From positions 4,030,001 through 4,094,000 of the forward strand of contig NZ_JALN02000001.1 of the NCBI RefSeq assembly GCF_000559085.1: a DNA stretch of 64,000 nucleotides, given 5' to 3'. Below, piece after piece: positions 56,932 to 64,000 of this stretch; positions within the stretch are counted from its first letter, which is position 1, and each line of letters starts with the position of its first letter. The position numbers were made by a program, and so were the translations under genes. Under the pieces are notes generated by a model. That model saw only the letters and a program-made list of their open reading frames with translations. It was not told the DNA's origin and did no database searches. The stretch comes from Mycolicibacterium aromaticivorans JS19b1 = JCM 16368 (lineage in GTDB: Bacteria; Actinomycetota; Actinomycetes; Mycobacteriales; Mycobacteriaceae).

Positions 56932-58232
56932 ATGACGGAAAAAGCAATAGGCGTAGCGGTATTGGGCCTGGGTAACGTCGGCAGTGAGGTCGCCCGGATC
57001 ATCGAGGAGAGCGCGCCGGACCTGGCGGCTCGCATCGGTGCCCCGCTGGAACTGCGTGGCGTGGCGGTGCGCCGGGTTTCCGATGATCGCGGCCTGCCGG
57101 TGGAGTTGCTCACCGACAACGTCGAGGAACTGGTCTCCCGCGAGGACGTGGACCTCGTTGTCGAGGTGATGGGACCCGTCGAGCCCGCCCGCAAGGCCAT
57201 CCTGACCGCGCTCGAGGGCGGCAAGTCGGTGGTGACAGCCAATAAGGCGCTACTGGCCCAATCCACTGGTGAGCTGGCCCAGGCCGCCGAACGAGCCCAT
57301 GTCGACCTGTATTTCGAGGCCGCCGTCGCCGGTGCCATCCCGGTTATCCGGCCGCTGACGCAGTCGCTGGCCGGCGACACCGTGCTGCGGGTGGCGGGCA
57401 TCGTCAACGGCACCACCAACTACATCTTGTCCGAAATGTCCTCCACCGGAGCGGATTACAGTTCAGCTCTCGCCGATGCGAGCGCTCTGGGATACGCCGA
57501 GGCCGACCCGACCGCCGACGTCGAGGGTTACGATGCCGCGGCCAAGGCTGCGATCCTGGCGTCGATCGCGTTCCATACCCGGGTCACCGCCGACGACGTC
57601 TACCGCGAGGGCATCACCAAGATCACCCCGGAAGACTTCGATTCGGCCAAAGCCCTGGGGTGCACCATCAAACTGCTGTCGATCTGCGAGCGGGTCACCG
57701 GAAGCGATGGGCAGCAACGGGTTTCCGCGCGTGTCTACCCGGCCCTGGTGCCGCTGAGTCACCCGCTGGCCAACGTCAACGGGGCGTTCAACGCCGTCGT
57801 CGTGGAGGCCGAGGCCGCGGGCCGGTTGATGTTCTACGGCCAGGGCGCCGGCGGCGCGCCGACGGCCTCGGCGGTGATGGGCGATCTGGTGATGGCCGCG
57901 CGCAACCGGGTCCAGGGTGGCCGCGGTCCGCGCGAATCCAAGTACGCACAGCTGCCGATCGCGCCGATGGGCATCATCCAGACCCGGTACTACGTCAGCA
58001 TGACCGTCACCGATCGTCCCGGCGTTTTGTCTTCGGTGGCAGCGGAATTCGCCAAGCGCGGGGTCAGCATCGCCGAGGTGCGTCAGGAGAGCATGGCTGA
58101 CGAGGGTGCGCGCATCGTGGTGGTCACGCACCGGGCCACTGACGCTGCGTTGTCCGAAACCGTTGCCGCACTGGCCGATCACGACGCTGTCCAGGAAGTC
58201 AACAGCGTGCTGCGTCTGGAGGGAACCAGCGA

Positions 58233-58236
<4 letters not shown>
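56932..58236 (+). CDS. hom: Homoserine dehydrogenase
   Basis: The product has 434 residues from ATG 56932 with a GAGGTAAG site. It reduces aspartate semialdehyde to homoserine. The N-terminal Rossmann motif [10 protein letters not shown], the catalytic region ([45 protein letters not shown]) and a C-terminal ACT domain ([20 protein letters not shown]) are present; the ACT domain suggests threonine feedback control, as in related actinobacterial enzymes. It overlaps thrC by 4 nt. Confidence 0.97.
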
Positions 58237-60276
<2,040 letters not shown>

Positions 60277-60519
60277 GTTGCGCACACGCCGGTGGCGAAT
60301 TCTTGCTTTCCGGCGGTAAAGGGGGATATCCTCGGTGCCGTCCCGGCAATCGCAGCGACTGTTCCTGCGCCGACACTAGGACGACCACCAATTTCTCTTG
60401 TGTTCAACTCATGGACTGACGGTTCGCCATATCTCCATGGTCGCGAATCCCGGCGATCACCGTTGACACACAGACGATGGTGAGACTTCGCATTCAGCGA
60501 ATCGGCTGAGTGCCAGAAC

Positions 60520-60545
60520 CCCTCGCCCCGATGAAACGGCGAGGG
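60520..60545 (+). promoter_or_regulatory. Hairpin in the rho leader next to the ribosome site
   Basis: CCCTCGCC (60520-60527) and GGCGAGGG (60538-60545) can pair as a perfect 8-bp stem with a 10-nt loop. The stem ends a few bases before the AAAGGAAA ribosome site of rho. It could affect rho translation or autoregulation; that is inference. The rest of the 60277-60560 gap has no clear promoter. Confidence 0.45.
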
Positions 60546-60560
60546 AAAGAAAGGAAATCC

Positions 60561-62516
60561 GTGACCGATACGGACCTGATCACGGCTGCAGAACGCGCCC
60601 CGCAGACGGAGGCGTCGGCCGTGACCGCAGAATCCCCCTCGGCGCCTGATTCTCGGCCGGAGACCTCCTCGCAGGCCGCCCCCAGTGGGGACGCCGGCAG
60701 CGGCTCGCTCTCGACAATGGTTTTGCCCGAACTTCGTGCCCTGGCCAGCCGAGTAGGCGTCAAGGGAACCTCCGGAATGCGCAAGAGCGATCTCATCGCC
60801 GCCATCAAGGAGCACCAGAACGGCGGCAGCGGGACCGCCCCGCGCAGTGCCGACGCCGCCGAGAAGGCGCCCGCCGCCCAGCCCGCCGAGGTCCGCGACA
60901 ACGCCCAGAACAACGCGGAGACCAACACCGCCGACACCAACGGCGGCGAGCCGCGCCGCCGTGAGCGGCGTACGGCGACTCGTGAGGCCGGCGCGACCGG
61001 CTCCGACGCCACGGAGCAGCCGAAATCGCAGGACAACCGGCCAGAGCAGGACGAGAAGAAGTCCGAGAACAAGGCCGACAACCGCAACTCGGGCGACCAG
61101 GGCGGCAACCAGCCCGGCGGCCAGCAGAACCAGAACCGCGGCGACAACCAGAACCGCGGCGACAACCAGAACCGCGGCGACAACCAGAACCGCGGCAACA
61201 ATCAGAACCGCGACAATAACCAGAACCGCGACAACGATGGCGACGACGACGACCGCCAGGGCCGTCGCGGCCGCCGGTTCCGTGACCGTCGCCGCCGCGG
61301 TGAGCGTCAGGGTGGCGAGGGCGGTGGCGGCAACGACACCGAACTCCGCGAAGACGACGTCGTCCAGCCGGTCGCAGGCATCCTCGACGTGCTGGACAAC
61401 TACGCGTTCGTCCGCACCTCGGGCTACCTGGCTGGTCCCAACGACGTCTACGTCTCGATGAACATGGTCCGCAAGAACGGCCTGCGCCGCGGCGACGCCG
61501 TCACCGGTGCAGTCCGGGTGGCCAAAGAAGGCGAGCAGAACAACCAGCGGCAGAAGTTCAACCCGCTGGTCCGGCTGGACAGCGTCAACGGCGGCCCGGT
61601 CGAGGCGGCCAAGAACCGGCCCGACTTCACCAAGATGACCCCGCTCTACCCGAACCAGCGACTGCGCCTTGAGACCACCAGCGACCGGCTGACCACCCGC
61701 GTGATCGATCTGATCATGCCCATCGGTAAGGGCCAGCGTGCCCTGATCGTGTCGCCGCCCAAGGCCGGTAAGACCACGATCATGCAGGACATTGCGAACG
61801 CGATCACCCGCAACAACCCCGAGTGCCACCTGATGGTGGTGCTGGTCGACGAGCGTCCCGAAGAAGTCACCGATATGCAGCGCTCGGTCAAGGGTGAGGT
61901 CATCGCCTCGACCTTCGACCGCCCGCCGTCAGACCACACCCAGGCCGCCGAGCTGGCCATCGAGCGGGCCAAGCGCCTGGTCGAGCAGGGAAAGGACGTC
62001 GTCGTCCTGCTCGACTCGATCACTCGCCTCGGCCGCGCGTACAACAACGCGTCGCCGGCGTCCGGCCGCATCTTGTCCGGTGGTGTGGACTCGACCGCGC
62101 TGTATCCGCCTAAGCGGTTCCTGGGCGCGGCCCGCAACATCGAGCACGGTGGCTCGCTGACGATCATCGCGACGGCCATGGTGGAGACCGGTTCGACTGG
62201 TGACACCGTGATCTTCGAGGAGTTCAAGGGCACCGGCAATGCAGAGCTCAAGCTCGACCGCAAGATCGCCGAGCGCCGGGTGTTCCCCGCCGTCGACGTC
62301 AACCCGTCGGGCACCCGCAAGGACGAGCTGCTGCTGAGCCCCGACGAGTTCGCGATCGTGCACAAGCTGCGGCGTGTGCTGTCCGGGCTGGACTCGCATC
62401 AGGCCATCGACCTGCTGATGAGCCAACTGCGCAAGACCAAGAACAACTACGAGTTCCTGGTTCAGGTCTCCAAGACCACGCCGGGCGGCGCCGCCGGCAA
62501 CGGCGACATCGACTAG
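60561..62516 (+). CDS. rho: Transcription termination factor Rho
   Basis: The product has 651 residues from GTG 60561, which has AAAGGAAA upstream and gives the mycobacterial N terminus MTDTDLITA; the longer frame to 60510 is not supported. The N-terminal helical domain (VLPELRALASRVGVKGTSGMRKSDLIAAI) is followed by a long disordered Asn/Arg/Gln/Gly-rich insert (about residues 90-260) with six NQNRGD-like repeats. Next come the RNA-binding cold-shock-like domain (VAGILDVLDNYAFVRTSGYL) and the RecA-type ATPase with Walker A SPPKAGKTT, DERPEEVTDM and LDSITRLGRAYN. The hexameric helicase ends transcription at Rho sites. The insert makes it longer than E. coli Rho (419) and somewhat longer than the M. 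tuberculosis protein. Confidence 0.96.
   Translation: MTDTDLITAAERAPQTEASAVTAESPSAPDSRPETSSQAAPSGDAGSGSLSTMVLPELRALASRVGVKGTSGMRKSDLIAAIKEHQNGGSGTAPRSADAAEKAPAAQPAEVRDNAQNNAETNTADTNGGEPRRRERRTATREAGATGSDATEQPKSQDNRPEQDEKKSENKADNRNSGDQGGNQPGGQQNQNRGDNQNRGDNQNRGDNQNRGNNQNRDNNQNRDNDGDDDDRQGRRGRRFRDRRRRGERQGGEGGGGNDTELREDDVVQPVAGILDVLDNYAFVRTSGYLAGPNDVYVSMNMVRKNGLRRGDAVTGAVRVAKEGEQNNQRQKFNPLVRLDSVNGGPVEAAKNRPDFTKMTPLYPNQRLRLETTSDRLTTRVIDLIMPIGKGQRALIVSPPKAGKTTIMQDIANAITRNNPECHLMVVLVDERPEEVTDMQRSVKGEVIASTFDRPPSDHTQAAELAIERAKRLVEQGKDVVVLLDSITRLGRAYNNASPASGRILSGGVDSTALYPPKRFLGAARNIEHGGSLTIIATAMVETGSTGDTVIFEEFKGTGNAELKLDRKIAERRVFPAVDVNPSGTRKDELLLSPDEFAIVHKLRRVLSGLDSHQAIDLLMSQLRKTKNNYEFLVQVSKTTPGGAAGNGDID
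61128..61235 (+). repeat. Six tandem 18-bp repeats in rho (NQNRGD hexapeptide)
   Basis: The unit AACCAGAACCGCGGCGAC occurs three times exactly from 61128, followed by three variants (last codons AAC, then GGC dropped in favour of GAC with AAT or AAC). It lies in frame and codes for NQNRGD/NQNRGN/NQNRDN. It extends the disordered RNA-interacting region of Rho and can change length by slippage. Confidence 0.95.
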
Positions 62517-62537
62517 CCCGAAGCGTCGGCGCGCTGG

Positions 62538-62559
62538 CGTGCGCTCAGCGCACGTTTTT
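62538..62559 (+). terminator. Intrinsic terminator after rho
   Basis: CGTGCGC (62538-62544), loop TCA and GCGCACG (62548-62554) form a perfect 7-bp GC-rich stem followed at once by TTTTT (62555-62559), 22 nt after the rho stop. It would end rho transcription without needing Rho. It lies just beyond the 3' end of the convergent lipoprotein gene. Confidence 0.85.
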
Positions 62560-62568
62560 CGCGCCGAA

Positions 62569-63375
62569 CTAGCTCTGACGCAACGCGTCCATGCCGGGCG
62601 CCAGCAGACCGTCGAGTGCCGACCACGGCACCGTGATCGTCGGTGTGCCGTGGAAGAACTGATAGTCGGCGAAGTGGATCTCCAACCCCGCCTGCGTCGG
62701 AATCCAGTTGACGAAGTTCGCTTCGGTGGGCGCGTTACCCGGTTCGTCGGGCATCGGCGTCGGCCCCACTCCGCTGACGGCGGGCAGTAGCGCTTTGGTC
62801 TGTTCGGAGAGCTTGTCCAGGCCGGCTTGTTTGTCGGTGAACAGGTCGCCCAACGTGATCGGCTTGGCACTGCGCGCGTCGATCACAACTGTGCTGACGA
62901 AGCTGCTCGGATGTGCCGACGGCGTGTGCACATACAGGCCGCTGATCAATTCCGACACCGATGCGCCGCCGAAGTAGATCTGCGGTTGGGTCTCGAACGT
63001 CCAAGTGCCGTCCGGGTCGGCGTCGCGTTTGACCGGTTCCAGCTGCCCGGAGGCGGAGGCGTGCACCGCGCTGTTGAACGCGCTGGCCACCCGCGGATCG
63101 CCACCGGTGATGGTGTCGACGACCAGTGTCCATCGGCCCTTGCCGTCGGTGGTGGCATCCCCGGCGGTGGACCGGGTGACCGAGTAGGTCTGCTTGTCGG
63201 CGACGCCCTTGGTGGGCGCCTCGGTCGTCGGCGACGCGGTCGCGGATCCCGACGAGCTGACGGCCGCCGTGGTGGCCGTCGTCTTCGCAGATGTGCTTGT
63301 CGAACCCCCGCATGCGGTGAGGCCGACGGCCAAAGCTGCAACCAAGACCGCCCCCCGGCGGCTGCGTGTGCCCAT
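62569..63375 (-). CDS. Lipoprotein, RsiV/DUF3298-like
   Basis: The product has 268 residues from ATG 63375 (MGTRSRRGAVLVAALAVGLTACGG): an Arg-rich n-region, a hydrophobic core and the lipobox LTAC, so it should be lipidated and anchored outside the membrane. A Ser/Thr/Ala linker follows, then a domain with YSVTRSTAGDA, QPQIYFGGASVSELISGLYVHT, ITLGDLFTDK and a C-terminal VPWSALDGLL. This order resembles the DUF3298/RsiV-like extracellular domain found in many mycobacterial lipoproteins. The function is not known. An ATG at 63384 is also in frame but lies inside a palindrome. Confidence 0.82.
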   Translation of the reverse strand: MGTRSRRGAVLVAALAVGLTACGGSTSTSAKTTATTAAVSSSGSATASPTTEAPTKGVADKQTYSVTRSTAGDATTDGKGRWTLVVDTITGGDPRVASAFNSAVHASASGQLEPVKRDADPDGTWTFETQPQIYFGGASVSELISGLYVHTPSAHPSSFVSTVVIDARSAKPITLGDLFTDKQAGLDKLSEQTKALLPAVSGVGPTPMPDEPGNAPTEANFVNWIPTQAGLEIHFADYQFFHGTPTITVPWSALDGLLAPGMDALRQS

Positions 63376-63394
63376 GCCTGACATTGTGTCAGGC
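63376..63394. promoter_or_regulatory. Perfect palindrome just upstream of the lipoprotein gene, candidate operator
   Basis: GCCTGACA (63376-63383), TTG, TGTCAGGC (63387-63394) are perfect 8-bp inverted repeats with a 3-bp spacer, directly before the lipoprotein ATG and downstream of the tetR-type gene. Size and symmetry fit a TetR-type operator. A hairpin in the mRNA is another reading. Confidence 0.45.
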
Positions 63395-63456
63395 GGTAAG
63401 TCGCTGCGGCGCATAGATCATGATTGCGCTTGGCGCGCAACGGTTTTCGGCAACGA

Positions 63457-64000
63457 TTATTCTGCTGCGGGCGCCATGCGAAGCCCGGGGAGCACGTAGC
63501 GCCGCATGAAACGCAGCACCGCAGCGTGGTCATCGGGGTCGATCGTCTCGCCCGGAACGGTGCCCAGGGTGATCTGCACCCGGGCCACCCACTCGGCTGC
63601 CTCGTCCAGGTCGGTGTCGGCGTGGATTTCGCCGCCGGCGCGCGCCGCCTCCAGGTACGGCCGCCAGAACCGGCCGAGATCGGGCACCAGGCCCTGCACG
63701 CCGGCGCCGGCGCAGGCCGAGAACTCTTCGGGTTCGTCGCGTCGCAGCTGCATCACCAGCGCGCCGGGGGAGTCGTAGGCGCTGCGGCCCAGTCGCACCC
63801 CGACAGCCAATCGATCCTCGAACGTGTCGAGTCCGTCGAGCACCTCGTGCGATTCGGCCCAGAACGCATTGTTCAGGCGCACGATCGCCGCACCCAACAG
63901 CGAGGCCTTGTCGGGGTAGTGCCGGTAGAGCCAGCCGCGGGACACCCCCGCGGCTTCGGCCACCTCGGAGACCGTGGTCGCCCGGATGCCCTTGGCGCGC
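63457..64000 (-). CDS. TetR-family transcriptional regulator (5' end outside window)
   Basis: The frame runs off the right edge, so the start is missing; about 181 residues are seen. The N-terminal visible part is the TetR helix-turn-helix (TTVSEVAEAAGVSRGWLYRHYPDKASLLGAAI), with the recognition helix and the LYRHYPDK motif. The remainder is an alpha-helical ligand domain. A methionine later in the HTH (63963) is not a real start. It lies upstream of the lipoprotein gene in the same direction, with a palindrome between them, so it may control that gene; the ligand is unknown. Confidence 0.92.
   Translation of the reverse strand, partial: RAKGIRATTVSEVAEAAGVSRGWLYRHYPDKASLLGAAIVRLNNAFWAESHEVLDGLDTFEDRLAVGVRLGRSAYDSPGALVMQLRRDEPEEFSACAGAGVQGLVPDLGRFWRPYLEAARAGGEIHADTDLDEAAEWVARVQITLGTVPGETIDPDDHAAVLRFMRRYVLPGLRMAPAAE

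Noticed and set aside
61128..61235. Short direct repeats that could suggest a CRISPR array
   Set aside because: The units are contiguous, in frame within rho, and have no spacers.

Overview
The window is high-GC actinobacterial DNA and almost certainly comes from a mycobacterium of the rapid-grower/Mycolicibacterium type. The evidence is an MmpL transporter, a FadD23-like fatty-acyl-AMP ligase, a Mas-like polyketide synthase, an IS1081-like insertion sequence, a PGRS-type glycine-rich secreted protein, and a core block tRNA-Arg, argS, lysA, hom, thrC, thrB, rho. I cannot name the species.

Left part (1-17605, + strand): a tightly coupled operon encodes a PUFA-synthase-like 'secondary lipid' synthase. 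It holds a PfaD-type enoyl reductase (cut by the window edge), a PfaA-type KS-AT-3xACP-KR-DH protein, and a PfaB/PfaC-type KS-CLF-AT-4x hot-dog protein. It continues without a gap into rmlA, rmlB and an rmlC-rmlD fusion for dTDP-L-rhamnose. Stop/start overlaps or short gaps at every step suggest one transcript.

Middle (17614-38361): the C-terminal half of an MmpL transporter (- strand) abuts, head to head at about 19130, a giant NRPS (+ strand) that has lost most of its first condensation domain. Both genes lose their 5' parts at the same point, as expected at one end of an inversion, at a deletion, or at an assembly chimera. The NRPS reads (C)-A-T / C-A-T / C-A-T / C-A-T / C-A-T-E / C-T. It is split inside the E domain by a 1430-bp IS256-family element with an 8-bp target duplication; removing the element restores the frame exactly. 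Two A domains look threonine-specific. The last module has no A domain, and no TE or reductase domain is present.

Right of the NRPS (38371-48485): a - strand operon holds a Mas-like iterative PKS, an ICMT-like methyltransferase and a ferritin-like diiron protein. Divergent from it is a FadD23-like FAAL that probably primes a fatty chain for the PKS or the NRPS. Lipid synthase, rhamnose supply, NRPS, FAAL/PKS and MmpL export together suggest a locus for a rhamnosylated cell-envelope lipopeptide or glycolipid. No glycosyltransferase, acyltransferase or release enzyme is in the window, and the present NRPS/MmpL copies look broken.

48491-53291: three secreted low-complexity proteins, namely one PGRS-repeat protein with a signal peptide instead of a PE domain and two paralogous Gly/Asn/Ala-rich exported proteins, plus a small PGRS relic. 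53652-62516: ordinary core genome (tRNA-Arg(CCG), argS, lysA, hom, thrC, thrB, rho). Here rho carries six NQNRGD hexapeptide repeats and is followed by a textbook intrinsic terminator. 62569-64000: an RsiV/DUF3298-like lipoprotein and a TetR-family regulator that runs off the window.
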